A stretch of 64,000 nt of DNA from Bin5 sp965200615 (GTDB lineage: Bacteria > Chloroflexota > Anaerolineae > Caldilineales > Caldilineaceae), in assembly GCA_965200615.1 (NCBI GenBank), contig OZ241377.1, positions 372,001 to 436,000 on the forward strand. The letters run 5' to 3'. Positions 50,840 to 59,825 of the stretch are shown here, in pieces. The notes under the pieces were generated by a model. It saw only the letters and a list, made by a program, of their open reading frames with translations. It was not told the origin of the DNA and did no database searches. The translations under genes and the position numbers were made by a program. Position 1 is the first letter of the stretch; each line of letters opens with the position of its first letter.

Positions 50840-52180
50840 ATGAATATTATCTACCTGCATTCGCACGACACGGGCCGGTACCTGCAGCCCTACGGCCATG
50901 CCGTCCCTGCGCCCAATCTGCAGCGGCTGGCGGAAGAGGGCGTTCTCTTCCGCCGGGCGTTCAGCGCCGCGCCGACATGCTCACCGAGCCGGGCCTGTCT
51001 GCTCACGGGCCAGAGCTCGCATTCCTGCGGGCAGTTGGGACTGGCCAATCGGGACTTCTTCCTGCAGCATCCCGAACGGCATCTGGCGAACTTTCTGCGC
51101 GGGCACGGCTACCGCACGGCCTTGTGCGGCTTTCAACACCTGACGCTCGATACCCGTACGCTGGGATACGAATGGATCGCCGAGGCCGACCCGCCCGGGT
51201 CTGGGGGGGCGGAGTACAGAACGGAGGCTGCAGTCGAGTTCATCAACCGGGAGCATGACCGGCCCTTTTTCCTGGCAGTGGGCTACTCGGAGACGCATCG
51301 CGTCTTTCCGGAGCCGAGCGAGGAGGAGGACGTGCGCTATACGCTGCCGCCGGCGCCGCTGCCCGATACGCCGGAGACCCGCTATGACATGGCCTCTTAC
51401 AAGCGCATGGCCAGGATCCTGGACGACCAGGTTGGGATCGTGCTGGCGGCGCTGGAGAAGGCGGGGCTGGCCGAGGATACGCTGTTCATCTACACGACGG
51501 ACCACGGGCTGGCCTTCCCCGGCATGAAGTGCACGCTGACCGACCACGGCTTCGGCGTTTCGCTGATCATGCGCGGGCCGCAGGGGTTCAGCGGCGGCAA
51601 GGTCGTGGACGGGATGGTCTCGCAGATCGACATCTACCCGACACTGTGCGAGCTATTGGATGTCGAGCCGCCAGCATGGCTGCAAGGACGATCTGTTGTG
51701 CCGCTGGTGGCGGGTACTGCGGAGGAGATCAATGAGGAGATCTTCGGGGAGGTGAGCTATCACGCGGGCTATGAACCGAAAAGGGCGGTGCGCACGCAAC
51801 GCTGGAAGTATATCCGTCGTTTCGATGAGTGGACGACAACGACGATGCCCAACATCGACAACGGACCAAGCAAGCAGTATCTGATGGACAACGGTCTGGC
51901 CGAGCGCAAGGTGCGCCAGGAGGCGCTCTACGATTTGATTTATGATCCGAACGAAGCCTGCAACCTGGTGAACGACCCGGATTACGCCGAAGCTCTGGCG
52001 GAGATGCGGGGCCGGCTCTCGTCATGGATGGAGCGCACGGATGACCCCCTGCTGCGGGGCCCTGTGCCGGCGCCGGAGGGCGCGTACGTGGATAGACCGG
52101 GCGACCCGCATCCGGGCGTTTCGGAACGGGACTCGGTCAGCCGATGGCTGCGGCGGGAGAAACTGGATATTCGGGGCTAG
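50840..52180 (+). CDS. Sulfatase, Cys-type (formylglycine-dependent)
   Basis: This 446-residue arylsulfatase/heparan-N-sulfatase-like enzyme carries the C-x-P-x-R sulfatase signature as CSPSRACLLTGQ (C47, R51); C47 would be converted to formylglycine by an FGE. Metal-binding residues include NIIYLHSHDTGR at the N-terminus and TTDHGLAFPGMKCTLTDHG further on. No signal peptide, so cytoplasmic unless processed otherwise. Start ATG 50840 follows GAGG by 10 nt, giving the family-like start NIIYLHSHD. Placed after the glycosidase and MFS genes, it would fit degradation of sulfated glycans. Confidence 0.93.
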   Translation: MNIIYLHSHDTGRYLQPYGHAVPAPNLQRLAEEGVLFRRAFSAAPTCSPSRACLLTGQSSHSCGQLGLANRDFFLQHPERHLANFLRGHGYRTALCGFQHLTLDTRTLGYEWIAEADPPGSGGAEYRTEAAVEFINREHDRPFFLAVGYSETHRVFPEPSEEEDVRYTLPPAPLPDTPETRYDMASYKRMARILDDQVGIVLAALEKAGLAEDTLFIYTTDHGLAFPGMKCTLTDHGFGVSLIMRGPQGFSGGKVVDGMVSQIDIYPTLCELLDVEPPAWLQGRSVVPLVAGTAEEINEEIFGEVSYHAGYEPKRAVRTQRWKYIRRFDEWTTTTMPNIDNGPSKQYLMDNGLAERKVRQEALYDLIYDPNEACNLVNDPDYAEALAEMRGRLSSWMERTDDPLLRGPVPAPEGAYVDRPGDPHPGVSERDSVSRWLRREKLDIRG

Positions 52181-52229
52181 CATTCTGTTGTGAGAGACCG
52201 GCGGCCGGGGGATGCAGCGGCTTCCGACG

Positions 52230-53591
52230 TTACTTTTCTCCCAGGGCAAAGACCAGGGCCTCGATGAGGAGATCGATTTCTGACTCGGTCGCCACCAGGG
52301 GCGGGGCCATGATGAGGATGTTGCCCAAGCCGGGAACGGTGTTGCCGTTGCGCCCGAGAATGACGCCGGCCTGTTTGCAGCGACCCAGGATCTCCAGCGC
52401 CTCAGCGTCGTCGAGGGGCTGTTTGGTCTCCTTGTCCGCCACCAGCTCGACGCCCAGGAGCAGCCCGCGGCCGCGGGCTTCGCCCACCCACGGGTGCGAC
52501 GACAGGTTCTTCAATTGCCCCAGCGCGTAGTCTCCCACGCAGCGGGCCTTCTCCACCAGACCTTCTTCCTCCACGATCTGCAGATTGTGCAGTCCGACCG
52601 CAGTGCTGACCGGGTGGCCGCCAAAGGTGTTGATGTGACGGAAGTGGCTCAGGTCGCCGCCCTCGCCCATGAAGGCGTTGAAGATATTCTCCTGCACTGC
52701 GGTCGCAGCGAGGGGCATGTAGCCGCTCGAAAGCCCCTTCGCCATGGTGATGATGTCGGGCTTTACCTCCCAGTGGTCGTGGCCAAACATTTCGCCGGTG
52801 CGGCCATAGCCGGAGACGACCTCGTCGAAGATGAGAAGTACGCCGTACTCGTCGCAGATTTCGCGCACGCGCGGCAGGTATTCATCCGGCGGGACCAGCA
52901 CGCCGCCGCCGGAGATGATCGGCTCCATCAGTACCGCGGCGACCGTCTCGGGCCCCTCGTAGATGATCGTCTCCTCGATCGCCTGTGCACAGGCGATGCC
53001 GTGCTCGGCGGCGGTGAGCTTGGGGTGGGCGCGGTAGGGATAGGGGGGCGGAACGTGGATGAAGCCGGGCGCCATCGGCCCGTAACCGATCTTGCGTTCG
53101 GCCTGGCCGGTGGCGCTCATGGCGCCGAGCGTGTTGCCGTGGTAGGCGCGGTGGCGGGAGATTATTTTGTAGCGGGTGGCGCCGCCCTGTTTGCCGGACT
53201 GCAGGTGGTACTGGCGGGCGACCTTGAAGGCGACCTCGTTGGCTTCGGAGCCGCTGGAGGAGAAGTAGACGCGGCCGCGCCAGCCGAGCAGGTCCAGTAT
53301 CTTGTCGGCCAGCTGCGCGCCGGGCGGGTGGGTCATGGTGGGCGCGAGATAGGCGAGCTCTGTCATCTGCGCGGCGGCGGTTGCCGCCAGTTCGCTGCGC
53401 CCGTAGCCGATGTTCACGCACCAGAGGCCGGCCATCGCGTCGAGGTAGCGGCGGCCCTGGTCATCTTCCAGATAGCAGCCTTCGCCGCGCACGATGAGGG
53501 GAGGCGGGCTGTCGGCCAGCGGTTTGTGCTGGGTGAGGGGATGCCAGAGGGCGCGGACGTCGAGTTCTGAGATGGAAGGGGCAACGGTCAT
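52230..53591 (-). CDS. Class III aminotransferase
   Basis: This PLP-dependent omega-aminotransferase resembles beta-alanine/putrescine:pyruvate aminotransferases. It has LWHPLTQHKPL at the start, YLEDDQGRRYLDAMAGLWCVNIGYG, FSSSGSEANEVAFKVARQYH, the YHGNTLGAMSATG segment, LLIFDEVVSGYGRTG and the PLP Lys in TMAKGLSSGYMPLAAT (about residue 285). HINTFGGHPVSTAVGL follows. The ATG at 53591 (MTVAPSISELDV) is chosen because the ORF upstream, to 54089, is out of family. Full length. Amino donor and acceptor are unknown. Confidence 0.94.
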   Translation of the reverse strand: MTVAPSISELDVRALWHPLTQHKPLADSPPPLIVRGEGCYLEDDQGRRYLDAMAGLWCVNIGYGRSELAATAAAQMTELAYLAPTMTHPPGAQLADKILDLLGWRGRVYFSSSGSEANEVAFKVARQYHLQSGKQGGATRYKIISRHRAYHGNTLGAMSATGQAERKIGYGPMAPGFIHVPPPYPYRAHPKLTAAEHGIACAQAIEETIIYEGPETVAAVLMEPIISGGGVLVPPDEYLPRVREICDEYGVLLIFDEVVSGYGRTGEMFGHDHWEVKPDIITMAKGLSSGYMPLAATAVQENIFNAFMGEGGDLSHFRHINTFGGHPVSTAVGLHNLQIVEEEGLVEKARCVGDYALGQLKNLSSHPWVGEARGRGLLLGVELVADKETKQPLDDAEALEILGRCKQAGVILGRNGNTVPGLGNILIMAPPLVATESEIDLLIEALVFALGEK

Positions 53592-53778
53592 TTTTTCTCT
53601 CGCTTCCTCTGTGGAGTTGGCGTCGTTTACGGTGGGATCATACCAGCATCTCGTAATCCGGTCTACAATGGGCTGGAGGCTGTTGCAGACGCGGGCCTCT
53701 GGGCAGTTTCTGAATCCAAATGGGCCGGAATCAGAAACCAGAGGGAGCAACAGATGTCGTGTATGTTCCCCACAGATA

Positions 53779-53787
53779 TGATAGAAT
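53779..53787 (+). promoter_or_regulatory. Extended -10 upstream of the VapBC-like pair
   Basis: TGATAGAAT has the extended -10 form TGn-TAnAAT, with no good -35. It lies ~98 nt before the antitoxin start. Confidence 0.4.
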
Positions 53788-53884
53788 GCGGGAAACCGCG
53801 CTTGGATGATTAAGAGCTCTCCTCTCTGAGTTAGAGGACTCACAGGCAAGTTCTGCCGAATTAGAGAAAAAACGGGGGTCGAAG

Positions 53885-54172
53885 ATGGTGCCTGCACAGA
53901 TACTATTGACAGAGATTCAGGCACGAGTCCTGGAGCAGATCGCCGCGGAACAGGAAACAACCGTAACTGAACTGATCCGCCAAAGTATCGATGACATGAT
54001 TCGACACCGAATGGATATTGGTGGCGGCAAACAGATCGATGTCGATCGAGAGGAGGGTAGGCGACGCGCTCTTTCCGTTGTTGGGGCATTCTCCAGCGGT
54101 GTCGACGATCTCTCGATCAATCATGATCAGTATCTGGCTGAAGCATATGCGAACGCAGCCGGCGATGAGTGA
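53885..54172 (+). CDS. Antitoxin, RHH-like (VapB-type)
   Basis: This 95-residue protein has a ribbon-helix-helix-like N-terminus (VPAQILLTEIQARVLEQIAAEQETTVTELIRQSIDDMI) for DNA binding and dimerisation, and an acidic tail (SSGVDDLSINHDQYLAEAYANAAG) of the kind that inserts into a PIN toxin's active site. The stop overlaps the toxin start (TGATG). It should repress its own promoter; no clear dyad was found. Confidence 0.85.
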   Translation: MVPAQILLTEIQARVLEQIAAEQETTVTELIRQSIDDMIRHRMDIGGGKQIDVDREEGRRRALSVVGAFSSGVDDLSINHDQYLAEAYANAAGDE

Positions 54173-54567
54173 TGGTATTGGTCGATACCTCTGCTTTGTT
54201 GGCATTACTTGATAGAGATGACCGGTATCATGACGACGCAACTCTGGTCTGGAGGCGTCTCGTCTTGCAAAATGAGCCGGTAATTTGTACAAACTATGTA
54301 GTTGTGGAGACAATTGCACTCGTTCAGAGGCGCCTCGGCCTAGCTGCGGTGCGTCGCCTGTTGCAGGATCTGATTCCTTGGTTATCTATTGAATGGGTGC
54401 AGCCCGAAATCCACGAAATGGCTATATCAGCACTATTGGCCGCGAACCGCCGTGGTCTTAGCATTGTCGACTGCGTTAGTGTTGAGGTAGCACGCAGGAA
54501 GCGAGTCAGTGCAGTATTTGCTTATGACCGCGATTTTGTCGAGCACGGTTTCACTCCCATAGATTAG
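54172..54567 (+). CDS. PIN-domain toxin (VapC-type)
   Basis: This 131-residue PIN ribonuclease has acidic residues in VLVDTSALLALLDRDD (D5), VVVETIALV (E46-47 region), LSIVDCVSVEVAR and AYDRDFVEHGF. The arrangement and overlap with the antitoxin mark a VapBC module. ATG 54172 is used; the GTG one codon earlier also fits. Target is unknown (tRNA or 23S rRNA in studied VapCs). The DNA is more A+T-rich than flanking genes, consistent with transfer. Confidence 0.9.
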   Translation: MVLVDTSALLALLDRDDRYHDDATLVWRRLVLQNEPVICTNYVVVETIALVQRRLGLAAVRRLLQDLIPWLSIEWVQPEIHEMAISALLAANRRGLSIVDCVSVEVARRKRVSAVFAYDRDFVEHGFTPID

Positions 54568-54595
54568 CCACAACATCCCAATTCAGGAGGAAGGA

Positions 54596-55630
54596 ATGAC
54601 TCAGGACACTATCCGCGTCGGCGTTGTCGGCGCAGGCGCCAACACGCGTGACCGGCATATTCCGGGCCTGCAGGCCATCGAAGGCGTCGAGATCGTCGCG
54701 GTCTGCAATCGCAGCCAGGAATCGGGGGAACGGGTCGCGCAGCGGTTCGGCATCGAGCGGGTCTGCACGAACTGGCAGGATATCGTGCAGGCCGAGGACG
54801 TGGACGCCGTGGTGATCGGCACGTGGCCGTACATGCACCGTCTCCTCACGGTGACCGCGCTGGAGGCGGATAAGCACGTAATGTGCGAGGCGCGCATGGC
54901 GATGAACGCGTCGGAGGCCCACTGTATGTACAATGCGCTGCGCAGCCGGCCGCATCTTGTGGCGCAGATCGTGCCGTCACCCTTCAGCCTGCGCGTGGAC
55001 CGCACGATCCAGCGGTTGATTCGCGACGGCTGGCTGGGGGATGTGCTGGTGGTGGACGTTCGCGCGGGCGGCGCCTTCATCGACAAGGATGTTGAGATGC
55101 ACTGGCGCCACAATATGGACTACAGCGGGCTGAACGTGATGACGATGGGCATCTGGTATGAGGCGATGATGCGCTGGGTCGGCGAGGCGACCAGCGTGGT
55201 CGCCAAGGGAAAGACCTTTACGCCGGTGCGCCAGGATGAACAGGGTCGCATGATGGGCGTACGCATCCCCGATCATATCGACATTATCGCGGACTTGGCC
55301 GGCGGCGGGCAGGCCCACATTCAGGTCAGCAACGTGACAGGATTCGGTGATCCGCCCTCGGCAACGATCTACGGCAGCGAAGGCACGCTGCATTTCAGCG
55401 GCGATGTCCTGACGGGCGGACAGCGTGGCGACAGCGGCCTGAGTGAAATCGAAGTGCCGGCCCACGAGGCGGGAGGATGGCGCGTGGAGGAGGAGTTCAT
55501 CAGCGCGATCCGCGGGCACGAAGTGATCACCCACACCGATTTCGCCACCGGCGTGAAATACATGGAGTTCACCGAGGCGGTCCATCGCAGCCGGCGCAGC
55601 GGGAAGACGGTTAACCTGCCGCTGCTGTAG
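54596..55630 (+). CDS. Gfo/Idh/MocA-family oxidoreductase
   Basis: This NAD(P)-dependent sugar oxidoreductase-like protein has 344 residues. The Rossmann domain starts IRVGVVGAGANTRDRHIPGLQAI; the usual EKP catalytic block is CEARMA (E98, A99, R100), so the Lys normally assisting hydride transfer is absent. The alpha/beta C-terminal domain continues normally (HNMDYSGLNVMTMGIWYEAMM, TIYGSEGTLHFSGD). AGGAGGAAGGA precedes ATG 54596. It heads a plus-strand sugar cluster with rhaM. It may be a variant subfamily enzyme or a non-catalytic homologue. Confidence 0.9.
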   Translation: MTQDTIRVGVVGAGANTRDRHIPGLQAIEGVEIVAVCNRSQESGERVAQRFGIERVCTNWQDIVQAEDVDAVVIGTWPYMHRLLTVTALEADKHVMCEARMAMNASEAHCMYNALRSRPHLVAQIVPSPFSLRVDRTIQRLIRDGWLGDVLVVDVRAGGAFIDKDVEMHWRHNMDYSGLNVMTMGIWYEAMMRWVGEATSVVAKGKTFTPVRQDEQGRMMGVRIPDHIDIIADLAGGGQAHIQVSNVTGFGDPPSATIYGSEGTLHFSGDVLTGGQRGDSGLSEIEVPAHEAGGWRVEEEFISAIRGHEVITHTDFATGVKYMEFTEAVHRSRRSGKTVNLPLL

Positions 55631-55675
55631 AGGCAACGGGCACGGGGCGCCGGCCACGAAGAAAGGGGAAGACCG

Positions 55676-55999
55676 ATGAAACGATACGGAATGGTCATTC
55701 GCGTCAGGCCGGAGTTGGAGGACGCCTACGTACATCTGCACGCCAACACCTGGCCTGAAGTCCTGCAGCGCATCAGCGCCTGCAATATGCGCAACTACAC
55801 GATCTTCATGCGGGACGGCTACCTGTTCGCCTATTACGAGTATGTGGGGGACGACTACGAGGCCGACATGGCGACGATGGCGGCCGACCCGGTCACGCAG
55901 GCGTGGTGGAAGCTGACCGATCCCTGCCAGGAGCCGGTGGAGAGCGCGGCCGAAGGCGAGCGCTGGGCGGAGATGGAGGAGGTATTCCATCATGACTGA
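55676..55999 (+). CDS. rhaM: L-rhamnose mutarotase
   Basis: This 107-residue RhaM-type mutarotase interconverts alpha and beta anomers of L-rhamnose (or L-fucose). GMVIRVRPELEDAYVHLHANTWPEVLQRI carries the conserved His and the NTWPEV-like motif; RNYTIFMRDGYLFAYYEYVG and PVTQAWWKLTDPCQEP complete the family pattern. AAAGGGGAAG lies just upstream of ATG 55676. It overlaps the amidohydrolase gene by eight nt, showing coupling to sugar-lactone hydrolysis. Confidence 0.93.
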   Translation: MKRYGMVIRVRPELEDAYVHLHANTWPEVLQRISACNMRNYTIFMRDGYLFAYYEYVGDDYEADMATMAADPVTQAWWKLTDPCQEPVESAAEGERWAEMEEVFHHD

Positions 56000-56855
56000 G
56001 CGCAGGCGCTATGTGGATACCCACGTGCATTTCTGGGACGGTTCGGTGATCGACTATCCGTGGCTGGAGGGTGCGTCAGCGATCGCCCATCCCCATCTGC
56101 CGGCCGACCTGGAACGGGCGCGCTCCGGTGTCTCGCTGGAGCTGGCGGCGATCGTCTTCGAGGAGGCCGACTGTCTGCCGGCGCACGCGCTGCGCGAGGC
56201 GGAGTGGGTCACCGAACTGGCGGAGACGGAGCCGCGCATTCGCGGCATCGTCGCCAGCGCGCCCCTGCAGGACGGTGAAGGCGCCCGGCCCCTTCTGGAG
56301 GCGCTGGCGGAGCTGCCGCTGGTCAAGGGCATCCGCCGCCTGATCCAGGACGAGCCGCTGGGCTTCTGCACCGCGCCGGAGTTTGTGCACGGCGTGCAGC
56401 TGCTGCCCGAGTATGGCTTCAGTTTCGACCTGTGCATCTACCATCCACAGATGGGGAACGTGCTGGAACTGGTGGCGCAGTGCCCGGATGTCTCCTTCCT
56501 GCTCGATCATATCGGCAAACCGGGCATCGCGGACGGCATCATGCAGCCGTGGAAGGATCAGCTGCGCGAGCTGGCCAGCCGGCCGGACATTCACTGCAAG
56601 CTCTCAGGCGTGACGACGGAGGCGGACCACGAAAACTGGAACCGGGATGAGTTACGGCCGTACATCGAGCACGTGCTGGACTGTTTCGGCCCGGACCGGG
56701 TAGTCTTCGGCTCCGACTGGCCGGTGGTCGACATGGCCGCGGACTATGTCACCTGGTTTGACATCGTTCAGGACAGCATCAGCCACCTGAGCGCGGAGGA
56801 CCAGCAGAAGATCATGCACGACAACGGGGCCCGCTTCTATCGATTGAGGATTTAG
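55992..56855 (+). CDS. Amidohydrolase, sugar-lactonase-like
   Basis: A COG3618-type amidohydrolase (287 residues) resembling L-fucono-/L-rhamnono-lactonases. Metal ligands appear in VDTHVHFWD, FLLDHIGKPG and VFGSDWPVVDM. ATG 55992 overlaps the rhaM stop. With RhaM and a Gfo/Idh/MocA dehydrogenase upstream it forms a coherent non-phosphorylative 6-deoxysugar route: mutarotase, dehydrogenase, lactonase. The dehydratase and aldolase are not in the window. Pathway is inference from context. Confidence 0.9.
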   Translation: MTERRRYVDTHVHFWDGSVIDYPWLEGASAIAHPHLPADLERARSGVSLELAAIVFEEADCLPAHALREAEWVTELAETEPRIRGIVASAPLQDGEGARPLLEALAELPLVKGIRRLIQDEPLGFCTAPEFVHGVQLLPEYGFSFDLCIYHPQMGNVLELVAQCPDVSFLLDHIGKPGIADGIMQPWKDQLRELASRPDIHCKLSGVTTEADHENWNRDELRPYIEHVLDCFGPDRVVFGSDWPVVDMAADYVTWFDIVQDSISHLSAEDQQKIMHDNGARFYRLRI

Positions 56856-56857
56856 CC

Positions 56858-56900
56858 GCAGTTTTTGGTAGTCAGTTTTTCGTAGTCAGCTTTCAGTGCA
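56858..56900. repeat. Dispersed TTTTCAGT-type repeat upstream of xylA
   Basis: Three repeats of the unit AGTCAGTTTTTCGTAGTCAG-like lie between the amidohydrolase and xylA genes; a complementary stretch is found after xylA at 58186-58222. Confidence 0.5.
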
Positions 56901-56974
56901 TCCTTGTGTTCGACGGGGGCGCTGTTACGAAGGTCTGGAAGCACAGAGTTCAAAGCCATTGCGAGGAGCAATTC

Positions 56975-58135
56975 ATGGCCTACACACCCAAACCGGAAAA
57001 TAAATTCAGTTTTGGTCTTTGGACCGTTGGCAACATTGGACGGGACCCGTTCGGCGACCCTGTGCGGGAGGTGCGCTCGCCGGTGCAACTGGTCCAGTTG
57101 CTGGGGGAGGTGGGCGCGTGGGGCGTCAACTTCCATGACAACGACCTGGTCCCGATCGACGCGACCGCGGCCGAGCGCGACCGGATCGTACGCGACTTCA
57201 AGAAGGCGCTGGATGAGAACGGGCTCGTCGTGCCGATGGCGACGACCAACCTCTTTACGCACCCGGCCTTTCGCGACGGGGCTTTCACCAGCAACGACCC
57301 GGAGGTGCGGGCCTATGCGCTGCAGAAGACGATGGCCGCCATCGACCTTGGGGTTGAGTGCGGCGCCAGCACGTACGTCTTCTGGGGCGGGCGGGAAGGC
57401 ACGGAGACGGACGCCAGCAAGAGCCCTGCGGATACCGGTAAGTGGTTCCAGGAGGCGCTCAATTTCCTGTGTGAATATGTGATGGATCAGGGGTATGATC
57501 TGCGCTTTGCGCTGGAGCCGAAGCCGAACGAGCCGCGCGGCGACATCTATTTGGCGACGGTCGGCCACATGCTGGCCTTTATCGAGACGCTCGACCGCCC
57601 GGAGATGATCGGCGTGAATCCGGAGGTGGCGCATGAGCACATGGCCGGCCTGAACTTCACGCATGCGGTGGCGCAGGCGTGGAATGCGGGCAAGCTCTTC
57701 CATATCGACCTCAACGATCAGAATCTGGGGCGCTATGATCAGGATTTCCGCTTCGGCAGCCACAACATCAAGCAGGCGTTCTTCCTGGTCAAGTTCCTGG
57801 AAGATGTGGGCTACGACGGCCCGCGGCACTTTGACGCCCATGCCTACCGCTCGTCCGACTATGAGGACGTGAAGGCCTTTGCCAGCGGTTGTATGCGCAC
57901 CTACCTGATCCTGAAGGAAAAGGCGGAGCAGCTGCGCGAGCACAAGCAGATCCAGGAGCTGCTGGCGCAGATTTCGGCTGACGACGGCTCGATGGACGGT
58001 TTCAGAGGCAGGTACTCTTCGCAGAAGGCGGCCAGCCTCAAGGCGCATCCCTTTGACCGCGACGAACTGGGCCGCCGCGGCAAGCCCTATGAACAGTTGG
58101 ACCAACTGGTGGTTGAACTGTTGCTCGGAGTATGA
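56975..58135 (+). CDS. xylA: Xylose isomerase
   Basis: Converts D-xylose to D-xylulose. It is a TIM barrel with the catalytic His in VNFHDNDLVP, metal-binding residues in RFALEPKPNEPRGD, NPEVAHEHMAGLNF, FHIDLNDQ and RHFDAHAYRSS. The 386-residue length indicates the shorter class I enzyme (actinobacterial type). ATG 56975 has GAGGAG seven nt upstream and begins AYTPKPENKFSFGLWTVGN, as in the family; upstream in-frame starts at 56906 are disfavoured. Followed by xylB. Confidence 0.97.
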   Translation: MAYTPKPENKFSFGLWTVGNIGRDPFGDPVREVRSPVQLVQLLGEVGAWGVNFHDNDLVPIDATAAERDRIVRDFKKALDENGLVVPMATTNLFTHPAFRDGAFTSNDPEVRAYALQKTMAAIDLGVECGASTYVFWGGREGTETDASKSPADTGKWFQEALNFLCEYVMDQGYDLRFALEPKPNEPRGDIYLATVGHMLAFIETLDRPEMIGVNPEVAHEHMAGLNFTHAVAQAWNAGKLFHIDLNDQNLGRYDQDFRFGSHNIKQAFFLVKFLEDVGYDGPRHFDAHAYRSSDYEDVKAFASGCMRTYLILKEKAEQLREHKQIQELLAQISADDGSMDGFRGRYSSQKAASLKAHPFDRDELGRRGKPYEQLDQLVVELLLGV

Positions 58136-58238
58136 ACTGCAATCTCTTGTCCCTGGTTTTCGGTAACGCCATCGCCCCTGGCAGTTCACTGAAAACTACA
58201 AACTGACTACTGAAAACTACAAAAAAGGGCGCGGGAAA

Positions 58239-59738
58239 ATGTATTTGATCGGCATCGACTCCTCTACTACGGCCACCAAGTCTCTGATCATCGACGCGGA
58301 CGGCGAAATCGTCGCTGTGGGCGCGGCTGAGTACCCGTTCGAGACGCCCCAGCCCCTGTGGAGCGAACAGCGCCCCGACCTGTGGTGGGACGGCACGGTG
58401 CAGAGCATGCGGTCGGCGCTGGACCAGTCCGGTATCGATCCGGCGGAGGTCGGCGCGGTGGGCGTGAGCGGTCAGATGCACGGGCTGGTGCTGTTGGACG
58501 AAGACGGCGAGCCGCTGCGGCCGGCCATTCTGTGGAACGACCAGCGCACCGGCAAACAGTGCGATGATATGCGCCTGTGGCTGGGCAAGGAAAATCTGGT
58601 GCGCATCACCGGCAACGACGCGCTGGCCGGCTTCACCGCGCCCAAGATTCTGTGGGTGAAGGAGAACGAGCCGGAGGTCTACAGCCGCGTCCGTCAGATA
58701 CTTCTGCCCAAAGACTTCGTGCGCTACAAGCTGACCGGCGACTTCGCCACCGACAAGGCGGGCGCCGGCGGCACGTCGCTGCTGGAGCTGGCGACGCGGG
58801 ACTGGTCGCCGACGGTTCTGGCCGCGCTCGAGATTCCGCCGCAGTTTCTGCCTCCCACACACGAAGGCACGCAGGTGACGGGAACGGTTTCGGCGCAGGC
58901 GGCAGAGGCCACGGGTCTGCGCGCGGGCACGCCGGTGGTCGGGGGTGGGGGCGATCAGGCGGCGCAGGGGATGGGCGTGGGCGCGATCGAGGAGGGAATC
59001 GTCGCGCTGACGCTGGGCACGTCCGGTGTCGTCTTCGCCACCGCGAACGAACCCTTCTACGAGCCGGAGGGGCGCCTGCATGCCTTCCCCCATGCTCTGC
59101 CGGACAAGTGGCACCTGATGGGGGTGATGCTCTCGGCCGCAGGCAGCCTGCGTTGGCACCGGGATACGCTGGCGCCCGGCGTGGAGTTCGACGACCTGGT
59201 GGCCCCGGCCGCAGAGGCGCCGGTCGGCAGTGAAGGACTTCTCTTTCTGCCCTATCTGACGGGTGAGCGCACGCCCCACCCGGACCCCTTCGCCCGCGGC
59301 GCGTTCGTCGGGCTGACCGTCCGCCACGGGCTGCCCCACATGACTCGCGCCGTGCTGGAAGGCGTGGCCTTTGGCCTGCGCGACAGTTTCACGCTGATGC
59401 AGGGCGTCGGCCTCGGTGCAATCCGCCAGGTGCGGGTGAGCGGCGGCGGCGCGCGCAGCACGCTGTGGCGGCAGATCCTGGCGGATGTGCTGGACAGTGA
59501 GCTGGTAACGGTCAACACGACCGAAGGCGCGGCCTACGGCGCGGCGCTGCTGGCCGGTGTGGGCGCGGGCGTCTGGGCTGATGGCGAGAGCGCGTGCGCG
59601 GCGACCATTCGCGTCACCGGCTCGACCACGCCGAACGCCGACGCCATTGCGACCTACGACGACTTCTATGAACTCTACCAGGGCCTCTACCCGGCGCTGC
59701 GAGCAACGTTCGACGGCGTGCGCCAGAGCGAGGAATGA
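58239..59738 (+). CDS. xylB: Xylulokinase
   Basis: FGGY-family kinase that phosphorylates D-xylulose with ATP. N-terminal phosphate loop IGIDSSTTATKSLIIDADG; substrate-binding GVSGQMHGLVLLD and WNDQRTGKQC; the second FGGY domain has GGGGDQAAQGMGVG, TLGTSGVVFA, ERTPHPDPFARGAFVGL and the GGGARSTLWRQILADVL nucleotide site. 499 residues, full length. It is 103 nt after xylA, with a dispersed repeat between. Together the pair feeds xylose into the pentose phosphate pathway. Confidence 0.97.
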   Translation: MYLIGIDSSTTATKSLIIDADGEIVAVGAAEYPFETPQPLWSEQRPDLWWDGTVQSMRSALDQSGIDPAEVGAVGVSGQMHGLVLLDEDGEPLRPAILWNDQRTGKQCDDMRLWLGKENLVRITGNDALAGFTAPKILWVKENEPEVYSRVRQILLPKDFVRYKLTGDFATDKAGAGGTSLLELATRDWSPTVLAALEIPPQFLPPTHEGTQVTGTVSAQAAEATGLRAGTPVVGGGGDQAAQGMGVGAIEEGIVALTLGTSGVVFATANEPFYEPEGRLHAFPHALPDKWHLMGVMLSAAGSLRWHRDTLAPGVEFDDLVAPAAEAPVGSEGLLFLPYLTGERTPHPDPFARGAFVGLTVRHGLPHMTRAVLEGVAFGLRDSFTLMQGVGLGAIRQVRVSGGGARSTLWRQILADVLDSELVTVNTTEGAAYGAALLAGVGAGVWADGESACAATIRVTGSTTPNADAIATYDDFYELYQGLYPALRATFDGVRQSEE

Positions 59739-59815
59739 GAACAGAGGAACGAGGAGTGCGGAGTGATCGTAGTTCTCTCTTTCCTCTCTCCTCTTCACTC
59801 TCTTCTCACAGTCTG
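59733..59815. repeat. Purine-rich/pyrimidine-rich repeat between xylB and MFS gene
   Basis: The plus strand reads GAACAGAGGAACGAGGAGTG and then CTCTTTCCTCTCTCCTCTTC, an imperfect inverted repeat of the second dispersed family, ending just before the ribosome-binding site of the transporter. Confidence 0.5.
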
Positions 59816-59825
59816 AGGAGAACCT

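Noticed and set aside
52494..53570. 358-residue plus-strand ORF opposite the class III aminotransferase
   Set aside because: It is Gly/Ala/Val-rich antisense sequence with no domain; the minus-strand gene has full PLP-enzyme motifs.
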